Shown: positions 1-5,792 of the stretch, piece after piece | Layout of the letters: every line of letters begins with the position of its first letter | How positions within the stretch are numbered: the stretch's first letter is position 1 | Assembly (NCBI GenBank): GCA_007123195.1 | Contig: SKLO01000648.1 | Span: 1-8,302, forward strand | Length of the DNA stretch: 8,302 bases | Direction of reading: 5' to 3' | DNA from: Verrucomicrobiales bacterium | GTDB taxonomy: Bacteria; Verrucomicrobiota; Verrucomicrobiia; Verrucomicrobiales; SKLO01 | Translations under genes and position numbers: made by a program | The notes under the pieces: model-generated | Database searches by the model: none | Told to the model about the DNA's origin: nothing | What the model saw: the letters and a program-made list of their open reading frames with translations, nothing else

Positions 1-15
1 CACCAGTCACCCACG

Positions 16-663
16 ATGCCCAGCCACGCCGCCGCCGACTCCCCCGACGCCGACCCCGATCCAGCCACCGCCGCGGTCGGGACCGTGGACCTCACGCCGC
101 GCCAGGCCCAATGGGTCGAGCCGCTGGAGCATTTCCTGCCCGGGTTCGTCGCCGAGTCCGGCTGGCAATGGCTTGACCCCGGCCAGCTGCCGCCCGCCCC
201 GCGCCGACTGCTGGCCCACGACGACGACATGACCCCCACCCTCGAACAGTTCCACCGCGCCGCCATCGACCTCGAAGTCCGCGAATTGGAACAACAGGAC
301 GACCTGCTCTCGCGCCTGGTCATCCTGCACGAACACCGCGCCGGCCAGCCGGTCGAGTTCGGCGCCATCTGGATCCACCTTGCCGGCTTCGATCCCGCCG
401 TGCGCCGCGCCATCGAACAAGCCACCGAACCCCTGGGCGGCATCCTCGGCCGCATGCAGGTGCCCCACAGCAGCCACCCGCGCGCATTCTTCTCCTGCAG
501 CGCCGCCGTCGTCGCCCGCCGCCTCGGCGGTTTCGAACTCATGCCCGGCCAGCCAGCCCCCGCCTCCTACGGCCGTTGCAACGAGCTGCGCCACGCCGAC
601 GGCCGGGTGTTTGCGGAGATCGTCGAGATCCTGCCGCCCCTGCCCGCGGAATCCACCCGCTGA
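16..663 (+). CDS. Chorismate lyase (UbiC/DUF98)-like protein
   Basis: The 215-residue product resembles the chorismate lyase superfamily, whose characterised members remove pyruvate from chorismate to give 4-hydroxybenzoate. Seen in sequence: LLAHDDDMTPTLE (65-77), matching the LLxHD..(L/M)TxxLE segment of UbiC; R100 in LLSRLVIL; EPLGGIL (138-144), matching the PLGxxL turn; and a C-terminal YGRCNEL...FAEIVEILPP stretch (185-208), comparable to the UbiC end that carries the catalytic Glu, here E201 or E204. The fold family is fairly secure; the activity is inferred, because DUF98 relatives are mostly untested. The first 25 residues are Ala/Pro/Asp-rich. No Shine-Dalgarno is visible and the frame stays open to base 1, so the true start may lie upstream. 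The next gene on the same strand encodes a halogenase-like flavoenzyme, which suggests supply of an aromatic starter for a pigment pathway. Confidence 0.72.
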   Translation: MPSHAAADSPDADPDPATAAVGTVDLTPRQAQWVEPLEHFLPGFVAESGWQWLDPGQLPPAPRRLLAHDDDMTPTLEQFHRAAIDLEVRELEQQDDLLSRLVILHEHRAGQPVEFGAIWIHLAGFDPAVRRAIEQATEPLGGILGRMQVPHSSHPRAFFSCSAAVVARRLGGFELMPGQPAPASYGRCNELRHADGRVFAEIVEILPPLPAESTR

Positions 664-711
664 GCGCCAAATCGCCAGATGATCGGCGCGAGCAAATGCT
701 CCTGAGAGCTA

Positions 712-728
712 TGATGCCGCCGGCATCA
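712..728. repeat. Short hairpin, GATGCC/GGCATC copy 1
   Basis: Perfect 7-bp inverted repeat TGATGCC / GGCATCA around a GCC loop, about 50 bp after the UbiC-like gene. The same GATGCC/GGCATC arms recur at 916-930. No T-tract follows, so it does not look like a classical intrinsic terminator. Confidence 0.5.
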
Positions 729-764
729 ACGCCGGTCAGCGGGCACGAGTCGGTGACTGGTCAG

Positions 765-815
765 GTGAAGAGCCGCAGGCAAGGTGCGGTGGACATTCCT
801 GTCTGCCCTGCCCAG
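765..815 (+). repeat. Interspersed repeat family I, copy A
   Basis: Contains GACATTCCTGTC at 792-803, an inverted repeat with GACA/TGTC arms and a TTCC loop, followed by TGCC and TGCCC. The left flank (GCCG, CAGGCA, GTG, GGT) matches the left flank of copy B at 2560-2581. To the right, similarity to copies B and C ends after about 10 bases, so this copy appears truncated or diverged on its right side. Outer boundaries are approximate. Confidence 0.65.
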
Positions 816-915
816 GCCCTGGCCAATGCCAACGACGCCAAAGGCCACAGCCGTGCGCAGCACCTTCCGTCCGGGGCCAAACAATCGCTCCGCTCAACCA
901 CCGGTCACCACCTGT

Positions 916-930
916 GATGCCTCCGGCATC
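916..930. repeat. Short hairpin, GATGCC/GGCATC copy 2
   Basis: Perfect 6-bp inverted repeat GATGCC / GGCATC around a TCC loop. The arms are identical to those of the hairpin at 712-728. The two hairpins bracket about 190 bp that includes copy A of repeat family I. Confidence 0.45.
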
Positions 931-1075
931 CATCCCGACCCACCGCCGGAACCCAGCGACTCCCGCCACCCGTCACCCACCGTGCCGGCAGCCATCCCTG
1001 GCTGCCGGAGCCAATCCAAAGCCAGTCCCGCTGCCCAATCCAAGCCACCAGCAGCCCCTTGGTCCAACCCCTGAC

Positions 1076-1101
1076 CCACCAGCCACCAGCCACCAGCCAC
1101 C
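1076..1101. repeat. 7-bp tandem array (CCACCAG)x3
   Basis: Three perfect consecutive copies of CCACCAG (1076-1096) are followed by a partial CCACC. A further single CCACCAG lies at 1045-1051. The array is noncoding if the downstream gene starts at 1236. It sits only 21 bp before a second array with the same 7-bp period. Confidence 0.7.
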
Positions 1102-1117
1102 CCGCCAGCCATCCATT

Positions 1118-1138
1118 CCACATTCAACATTCAACATT
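1118..1138. repeat. 7-bp tandem array (CMACATT)x3
   Basis: CCACATT followed by two copies of CAACATT, an AT-rich island in very C-rich DNA, ending 97 bp before the halogenase-like start codon. The preceding ATCCATT (1111-1117) may be a degenerate fourth unit. It could provide an easily melted or intrinsically flexible segment near a promoter, but no function can be read from the sequence. Confidence 0.7.
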
Positions 1139-1223
1139 TGCCCCCCCTCCCCCATCCGGCCGTCGGCGGTCGAATTCACTGACAACCACGGGGCCCCGGA
1201 CCTCGTTCTATTCAGGGATGAAC

Positions 1224-1230
1224 AAGGAGA
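1224..1230 (+). promoter_or_regulatory. Shine-Dalgarno site of the halogenase-like gene
   Basis: AAGGAGA lies 5 bases before the ATG at 1236 and is the strongest ribosome binding site in the window. It fixes the start at 1236 rather than the in-frame ATG at 1218 or the far-upstream ATG at 1059, both of which lack such a site. Confidence 0.8.
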
Positions 1231-1235
1231 CGGAA

Positions 1236-2519
1236 ATGAACCGCGACGATGTGATCGTGATTGGCGGCGGTCCCGCCGGCACCACCGCCGCCGCCCTGCT
1301 CGCCGATCAAGGCTGGAACGTGCGCGTGCTCGAGAAGTGCAAGATGCCGCGCTACCACATCGGTGAGTCGCTCATGCCCTACTGCTGGTTCACCCTCGAG
1401 CGCCTCGGCGTGCTGCCGCAGATCGAGGCCGAGGGCTTCACCCAGAAACTCAGCGTCAACTTCGTCTCCCCCGACGGCTCGCAATCCCGTCCGTTCTACT
1501 TCTTCCAGCACTCCGACCACCCCTCCTCCTACACCTGGCAGGTCACCCGCAGCCGCTTCGACCAGATCCTCTGGGACAACGCCGCCGCCAAGGGCGCCAC
1601 CCTGCAGGACGACACCAGGGTCACCGGCCTGGTCCGCAACCCCGATACCAACGCCGTCACCGGCGTCACCATCGACGACGGCCACGGCGGTCACCGGAAC
1701 CTGCACGCCCGCATGGTCGTCGACTGCTCCGGCCGCGACGCCATCGCCGCCGCCAAGGAAGGCTGGCGCACCCGCGACCCCGTGCTCAACAAGATCTCCA
1801 TCTGGACCTACTGGAAAGGCGCCAAGCGCGATCCCGGCCTCGACGCCGGATCCACCACCGTCGCCTACCTGCCCGGCAAGGGCTGGTTCTGGTACATCCC
1901 CCTGCAGGACGACGTCGTCAGCGTCGGCGTCGTCGCCGAGCGCGATTACCTGTTCAAGCCCGGCGAAACCCGTGACCCCGCCGAAATCATCACCCGCGAG
2001 ATCGGCAACAACGCCTGGATCCAGGACCACCTCGCCGAGGGCGAACAATTCGGTGAATACTGGGTCACCGGCGAATACTCCTACCGCTCCCGCTACTGCG
2101 CCGACGACGGCCTGTTGCTGGTCGGCGACGCCTTCGCCTTCCTCGACCCCGTGTTCTCCTCCGGCGTGTTCCTCGCCCTCAAGAGCGGCGAAATGGCCGC
2201 CGACGCCATCGACAACGCCCTCCGCGCCAACGACGTGTCCGCCGCCCGTTTCGACGACTACGGCAAGCAGTTGTGCGACCACATTGAGGTCATGCGACGC
2301 ATCGTCTACGCCTTCTACGACGAGGAATTCAACTTCGGCAAGCTCATCCGCGCCCACCCCGACATCCGCGGCCGCCTCACCGACTGCCTCATCGGCGACG
2401 TCGACAACGACTTCGAGGAGCTGTTCCAGCGCATCGCCGAATTCGCCGACCTGCCCGACGAACTCGACTACGGCCACCAGGGCCGCCGCCCCCGCCAGCC
2501 CGCGCCCGCCCTTGCGTAG
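1236..2519 (+). CDS. Flavin-dependent halogenase-like FAD oxidoreductase
   Basis: The 427-residue protein belongs to the FAD-dependent tryptophan/phenolic halogenase-like branch of group A flavoproteins. Visible motifs: dinucleotide-binding GGGPAG (10-15), E33 at the end of the second strand, GES (43-45), K71 in GFTQK (the position of the catalytic Lys in several halogenases), WFWYIP (217-222, a perfect WxWxIP), GDAF (297-300) and FLDPVFSSG (302-310, matching the FxxPxxSxG halogenase signature). A halogenase would use reduced FAD, oxygen and halide to make a hypohalous intermediate; the substrate is unknown. The start is set by a strong ribosome binding site. The UbiC-like gene upstream on the same strand suggests an aromatic or ACP-bound phenolic substrate in a pigment pathway. 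A non-halogenating oxidase or reductase of the same fold remains possible. Codons are strongly C-ending. The C-terminal 15 residues are a Pro/Arg/Ala tail. Confidence 0.85.
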   Translation: MNRDDVIVIGGGPAGTTAAALLADQGWNVRVLEKCKMPRYHIGESLMPYCWFTLERLGVLPQIEAEGFTQKLSVNFVSPDGSQSRPFYFFQHSDHPSSYTWQVTRSRFDQILWDNAAAKGATLQDDTRVTGLVRNPDTNAVTGVTIDDGHGGHRNLHARMVVDCSGRDAIAAAKEGWRTRDPVLNKISIWTYWKGAKRDPGLDAGSTTVAYLPGKGWFWYIPLQDDVVSVGVVAERDYLFKPGETRDPAEIITREIGNNAWIQDHLAEGEQFGEYWVTGEYSYRSRYCADDGLLLVGDAFAFLDPVFSSGVFLALKSGEMAADAIDNALRANDVSAARFDDYGKQLCDHIEVMRRIVYAFYDEEFNFGKLIRAHPDIRGRLTDCLIGDVDNDFEELFQRIAEFADLPDELDYGHQGRRPRQPAPALA

Positions 2520-2559
2520 CCGGGGAGCCGGGTCGATGAATCAGTGTGACCCAGCCCAT

Positions 2560-2623
2560 CGCCGGCAGGCAGTGTGAGGTAGACATTCCTGTCGGCCATG
2601 CCCATGCATCGCCACAGAACCGC
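2560..2623 (+). repeat. Interspersed repeat family I, copy B
   Basis: GACATTCCTGTC at 2582-2593, then GCCATGCCC, a second small inverted repeat ATGC-CCAT-GCAT, and AGAACCGCC. The segment 2582-2623 matches copy C (4757-4798) with only five differences. The left flank 2560-2581 matches copy A instead. This copy lies between the convergent ends of the halogenase-like and secreted-protein genes. An 8-bp direct repeat CAGTGTGA (2542-2549 and 2570-2577) is next to it. Confidence 0.75.
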
Positions 2624-2637
2624 CTCCTCGAAGAGGC
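2622..2637. terminator. Possible bidirectional terminator hairpin
   Basis: GCCTC / GAGGC 5-bp inverted repeat with a 6-base loop in the convergent spacer, 40 bp past the stop of the minus-strand secreted-protein gene and about 100 bp past the plus-strand gene. It lacks a T-tract on either strand, so termination is only suggested by position. Confidence 0.25.
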
Positions 2638-2676
2638 CATGAATAAGGTCCCCCATTGATGAACTGATCCGCACGA

Positions 2677-4659
2677 TCATCGCCCTTCCTCCGAAAAATC
2701 CAGAGTGCGCGTCTTCGCGCCCACGGTCACCGAAACGCGGTCGCTGCCGTAAGCGGCGTTGAGGAAGGGGCTTTGATAGGATGCCTCCGGATGCAAATCC
2801 ACGGGTGATCCGTTGATCAATGGAAGCGTGAATCCCTCGAGCGAGTTGACGTCGTAACGCGCCATCTCAATCTGGTTGCTGCCGCCGCTGAAGCTGTAGT
2901 CCACCTTTTCGGAGGAAACCATCAGCGAATTTGCCCGCACTTTTTCACGAAAGCTTTCGAACGAGGCGTAGCTGTCGATATCCCCGGCATGCAGCAGGAT
3001 GCGGCCGGTGTCACCGGGTCCCTTGTAGTCCGCCGGAAAGGCTTCGGTTTGCTTTTCGTTCCACCGATGACCGCCATCGAGAAATCTGACGCCAATGCAG
3101 GCCTTGCCATTGCCGGCGAAGATCCAGTCGCCTTCCTCGACGATCTCCAGACCCGGGGCATCGAAGCGCATGCTGATGGGGCCGGTGCTGTAGGAGCCGC
3201 CGTTCGGACCCGGTTTTTTTTCGGCGATGCGTTGCAGCAGGATGACATTCTCGTGCTGCACGCTCCAGAACGGGTGCTGCGGCCGGCCGCCCCGGGTTCT
3301 TTCGATCACCGGATAAACCGCGCCAACCGACGGCGCGGCAGGGTCTTCGAACAGCATGCCGCACCAGCGCTGCTGGCGGGAGATGCCGGTGTATTCGAGC
3401 GCCGGATTCTGCAGCGTGCTGCCGAGTAGATAATGCGGGCTGCGGTAGGCGTAGTTGACCAACGCCGAGTCGGGGTCGATGCGGTGGCCCTCGCGATCTG
3501 TGTCTTGGATTTTTCCCAGAACACGATTGCGGATGACGAACGGTTCGACCGTCGGGAAGGTGGCTTTGCGCAGCAGAATCGCTTCGGCAGGAAGCTGGTA
3601 GGCGCTGGTTTCCATCACCCGCGAGTGACTGGACCCGGCCGGTTGGCCCGGCACGGCATGGAGCAGGTTCTTGTAGCTTTCAAACCCGTTGCCACCGCCC
3701 ACCGCCCGGCTGCGGCCGCCGCCACGGCGACCGCGCACCGAGATCTGGGCCTCCTCAATGAAAGCGAGATCGAGCAGCAGACCAAAGCGATGGCGGATGA
3801 CGGGATCGGGCGCCAGTTCATGCAGGTTGAACAGGGCCGGGAAGGAGTATTTCTGATAGGTGTTCGAACCGACCTCGATCCACAACCCCGAACGCGCCCG
3901 GCTGCGCGGCCATTCGCGGAAGAAGGCGGTGAGGGCGGCGGCGTGTTCCGCCGTGGTATGGCCGTCGGCCAGCTTGCGATCGCGATAGGCAGGATCATCC
4001 TGCAGCAGGGCGGTGACAAGGTAATAGCCGGGGCGTTTGTTGAGGTCGTGGTTCTCGGTGCCCAGCAGCAGGAAAAGATCGTCCGGACCGGTGTCGGCCA
4101 AACGGCTTCCGGCGCTGGTCCACAGCCACAGCGCCTCCTTCATCGCGGCCTCGGTTTCCGCCGTCAGACGACCGGGAAAATGCGGGCTGGCGGAGTGGAA
4201 CAGATGAAGGGTGCGTGCGTAGTCGGTGACGGAAAAGAAAGTCCACGGCGCCTCGCCCGGTTGCTCCGGAGTGGGTGCGGCGATGCTCCCGTTGGTGCGG
4301 TTTGTTTCGATGTATTCGTTCGTCCGTGCAAGCAGGCGGGCGTTGGCCTCTTCCACCCTCTCGTTCAGATGGAGCGCGGCGAGCGTCCACAGGTTGTCAC
4401 CCCAGACGCCTGAAGGCCAGGCCGTGTCCCGGGCGATGGTCCGGCGCAGCGACTGCTCGCGCATTTCAAGTGAGGCGGCATGGGTTTCGGCCACGATCGT
4501 TGCGTGATCCGGTTGCCCGGCCGCAGCCGCTGCGGTGGCGGCTCCGATGGTCGACTCATCCGCAAGCGCGGCAACCGAACCGAAGCAAACTGACAAGCTG
4601 ATGAGACCCAAGGCGCGGAGCGGGCGGAAGCGGGCGGAGCGCGGTAACGGGATGAGCAT
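2677..4659 (-). CDS. Secreted protein of unknown function, toroid/beta-sandwich-like
   Basis: A 660-residue product with a Sec signal peptide: basic residues at 8, 11 and 15, a hydrophobic stretch at about 16-33, and a likely cut after ALA at 33. The Cys at 25 lacks a proper lipobox. Residues about 60-350 are helical and Trp-rich (WPSGVWGDNLWTLAAL at 81-96, TENHDLNKRPGYYLVTALL at 201-219, SNTYQKYSFPALFNLHEL at 265-282). Residues about 360-660 look beta-rich. This order recalls polysaccharide lyases and related enzymes with an (alpha/alpha) toroid and beta-sandwich; N203, H204, Y268 and H280 are possible active-site residues. I do not recognise a named family, so function is not assigned. A low-complexity RGRRGGGRSRAVGGGNG segment (309-325) may be a loop. 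No sulfatase, transporter or SusD-like gene adjoins it. No ribosome binding site is evident; the start was chosen because the signal peptide begins there. Confidence 0.8.
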   Translation of the reverse strand: MLIPLPRSARFRPLRALGLISLSVCFGSVAALADESTIGAATAAAAAGQPDHATIVAETHAASLEMREQSLRRTIARDTAWPSGVWGDNLWTLAALHLNERVEEANARLLARTNEYIETNRTNGSIAAPTPEQPGEAPWTFFSVTDYARTLHLFHSASPHFPGRLTAETEAAMKEALWLWTSAGSRLADTGPDDLFLLLGTENHDLNKRPGYYLVTALLQDDPAYRDRKLADGHTTAEHAAALTAFFREWPRSRARSGLWIEVGSNTYQKYSFPALFNLHELAPDPVIRHRFGLLLDLAFIEEAQISVRGRRGGGRSRAVGGGNGFESYKNLLHAVPGQPAGSSHSRVMETSAYQLPAEAILLRKATFPTVEPFVIRNRVLGKIQDTDREGHRIDPDSALVNYAYRSPHYLLGSTLQNPALEYTGISRQQRWCGMLFEDPAAPSVGAVYPVIERTRGGRPQHPFWSVQHENVILLQRIAEKKPGPNGGSYSTGPISMRFDAPGLEIVEEGDWIFAGNGKACIGVRFLDGGHRWNEKQTEAFPADYKGPGDTGRILLHAGDIDSYASFESFREKVRANSLMVSSEKVDYSFSGGSNQIEMARYDVNSLEGFTLPLINGSPVDLHPEASYQSPFLNAAYGSDRVSVTVGAKTRTLDFSEEGR

Positions 4660-4689
4660 GGGTAGCCGGGTGAAAACGGGCGGGGAAAG

Positions 4690-4729
4690 CGGGGTTTATC
4701 CCCGTTATTCCGCCAAAGGACTGATCCTT
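4690..4729. promoter_or_regulatory. Two adjacent small inverted repeats, possible operator
   Basis: CGGGG-TTTAT-CCCCG (4690-4704) and AAGGA-CTGA-TCCTT (4716-4729) are both perfect 5-bp inverted repeats separated by 11 bp. They lie 31-70 bp upstream of the minus-strand secreted-protein start, where an operator or 5' leader structure would sit. Function is inferred from position only. Confidence 0.3.
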
Positions 4730-4756
4730 GATGTCCCGCTCCCGTGAGTTGGAAAA

Positions 4757-4798
4757 GACATTCCTGTCTGCCATGCCCTTGCATCGCGGAAGAACCGC
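4757..4798 (+). repeat. Interspersed repeat family I, copy C
   Basis: Begins with GACATTCCTGTC (with its neighbours, AGACA-TTCC-TGTCT, 5-bp arms), then TGCC, a second inverted repeat ATGC-CCTT-GCAT, and AGAACCGCC. It differs from copy B by five bases over 42. The ATGC/GCAT stem is kept although the loop differs (CCTT versus CCAT). It lies between deoC and the secreted-protein gene. Confidence 0.75.
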
Positions 4799-4805
4799 CC
4801 TCCAC

Positions 4806-4830
4806 CCGGCCAGCCAGCGCCCGGGGCCGG
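4806..4830 (-). terminator. GC-rich hairpin downstream of deoC
   Basis: CCGGCC (4806-4811) pairs with GGCCGG (4825-4830) around a 13-base loop, beginning 12 bases after the deoC stop in the direction of transcription. It overlaps a perfect GGGCCGGCCC palindrome (4824-4833). There is no T-tract, so it is only a weak candidate for a transcript 3' end. Confidence 0.3.
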
Positions 4831-4841
4831 CCCGCTTCACC

Positions 4842-5792
4842 TCAGCCGATCGAAAAGTAGTCGGCGCTTTGGTAGCAGCCGTCGGTCATGCGGGCGATTT
4901 GCAGCTCGACGTCAGTCAGCAGCGAGCTGGCGCCGAAGCGGAACAAGTCGGGCGTGAGCCAGGCGTCGCCGAGGGTTTCCTTGACCATCACCAGGTATTG
5001 CAACGCCTCCTTGGCCTTGCGGATGCCGCCGGCCGGTTTCATGCCGATGCGCTCGCCGGTTTCCAGATAGTGATCGCGGATGGCCTCCAGCATCACCAGC
5101 GTGACCGGCAGGGTGGCGGCCGGCGACACCTTGCCAGTGGAAGTTTTGATGAAATGGGCCCCGGCCTCGATGGCCAGCCTGCTGACGAAACGCACGTCGT
5201 CGTAGTCGCCCAGCTCGCCGGTCTCGAAGATGACCTTCAGGTGCGCCCCGCCGCAGGCCTCGCGCACGGCCGTGATCTCGTCGGCCACGCGTTGCACGTC
5301 GCCGCGCAGGAAGGCGCCGCGGTCGATCACCATGTCGATTTCGTCGGCGCCGCGCGCGACCGCGTCGCGCACGTCGGCGAGGCGGATGTCGAGCGGATAC
5401 TGTCCGCTGGGAAAGCCCGTGGCCACGGCGGCCACGCGCACCCCGGTGCCCCGCAGGCTGGCGACGGCGTGGTCGACATGAACCGGATACACGCACACCG
5501 CGGCGCACGGGGGACAGTCAAACCGAGCGGCCATGGGGCGGGCGGCCTTGCGGCACAGATGGGTCACCTTGCCGGGGGTGTCCTTGCCCTCCAGCGTGGT
5601 GAGGTCCATCATCGACACCGCCAGCCGCAGCCCCTGCTCCTTGGCGGCGGCCTTGATGCTGCGCTTGGTGAACGCGGCGGCGCGCTCCTCGACCATGACA
5701 CGGTCGACGGTCGGGGCAGCCGGCATGGCGAGCCGGCCGCGGCTGGCATGACGGCCGCTGGCGGGGGTCGGGGACTGGGCGTTGGCTGACAT
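4842..5792 (-). CDS. deoC: Deoxyribose-phosphate aldolase (long, eukaryote-like form)
   Basis: A cytoplasmic class I aldolase that reversibly cleaves 2-deoxyribose-5-phosphate to acetaldehyde and glyceraldehyde-3-phosphate in deoxynucleoside catabolism. Motifs in order: MMDLTTLEGKDT (61-72), CAAVCVYP (96-103, C100 at the E. coli Cys47 position), GFPSGQ (126-131), EIDMVID (151-157, D153 as the proton-relay Asp), LKVIFETGEL (185-194), FIKTSTGK (214-221, K216 as the Schiff-base Lys), and MKPAGGIR (251-258, K252 as the second active-site Lys). All key residues are present. At 316 residues with an N-terminal extension it resembles animal DERA and other long DeoCs rather than the roughly 250-residue E. 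coli type. The first 30 residues are Ala/Pro-rich, so a start further in is possible, and no ribosome binding site is visible. It stands alone, without deoA, deoB, deoD or a nucleoside transporter beside it. Confidence 0.96.
   Translation of the reverse strand: MSANAQSPTPASGRHASRGRLAMPAAPTVDRVMVEERAAAFTKRSIKAAAKEQGLRLAVSMMDLTTLEGKDTPGKVTHLCRKAARPMAARFDCPPCAAVCVYPVHVDHAVASLRGTGVRVAAVATGFPSGQYPLDIRLADVRDAVARGADEIDMVIDRGAFLRGDVQRVADEITAVREACGGAHLKVIFETGELGDYDDVRFVSRLAIEAGAHFIKTSTGKVSPAATLPVTLVMLEAIRDHYLETGERIGMKPAGGIRKAKEALQYLVMVKETLGDAWLTPDLFRFGASSLLTDVELQIARMTDGCYQSADYFSIG

Larger units (their letters stand above)
664..1235. other. 572-bp C-rich intergenic region with repeats
   Basis: No credible gene lies between the UbiC-like and halogenase-like genes. 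The open frames here are Pro/Ser/Arg-rich, unconserved in character and mutually overlapping. The plus strand is strikingly C-rich; bases 1021-1080 hold 31 C and 10 G. It contains twin GATGCC/GGCATC hairpins, one copy of the GACATTCCTGTC repeat, two adjacent 7-bp tandem arrays, a C7-T-C5 run at 1141-1153 and a perfect CGGGGCCCCG palindrome at 1189-1198. A promoter for the downstream gene must lie here or upstream, but no convincing -35/-10 pair was found. Confidence 0.7.
4660..4841. other. Spacer upstream of the secreted-protein gene
   Basis: This 182-bp gap lies between deoC (which ends at 4842) and the secreted-protein gene (which starts at 4659), both on the minus strand. It holds two small perfect inverted repeats near the secreted-protein start, copy C of repeat family I, and a GC-rich hairpin just after deoC. 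Any promoter for the secreted-protein gene should lie here; no consensus -35/-10 pair is convincing. Confidence 0.6.

Noticed and set aside
664..689. GCGCC/GGCGC inverted repeat after the UbiC-like gene as a terminator
   Set aside because: Only 5 bp of stem with a 16-base loop and no T-tract.
1076..1138. CRISPR-like array
   Set aside because: Units are 7 bp directly abutting with no spacers, so this is a simple tandem repeat.
1179..1212. Possible promoter CTGACA ... TCTATT before the halogenase-like gene
   Set aside because: Spacing of 22 bases is too long and both boxes are poor, so it was not listed as a feature.
1059..1235. Upstream extension of the halogenase-like protein from the ATG at 1059 or 1218
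   Set aside because: The extension translates the tandem repeats and C-run and lacks conserved sequence; the ATG at 1236 has a strong ribosome binding site.
914..1366. Plus-strand frame through the C-rich gap into the halogenase-like gene
   Set aside because: Pro/Ser/His/Arg-rich, runs over tandem repeats and enters a conserved gene in the wrong frame.
1212..2477. Long minus-strand open frame (421 codons) opposite the halogenase-like gene
   Set aside because: Val/Gly/Ala/Asp-rich translation without motifs; it is a GC-rich antisense shadow of a gene with clear flavoprotein motifs.
1261..2577. Long plus-strand frame (438 codons) overlapping the halogenase-like gene
   Set aside because: Product is almost only Pro, Ser, Thr and Ala, the usual +1 shadow of a C-ending-codon gene.
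3433..4413. Plus-strand frame (326 codons) opposite the secreted-protein gene
   Set aside because: No recognisable domain; the minus-strand frame has a signal peptide and coherent protein composition over 660 residues.
4728..5789. Plus-strand frame (353 codons) opposite deoC
   Set aside because: Gly/His/Ala-rich antisense shadow; deoC on the other strand has all its catalytic motifs.
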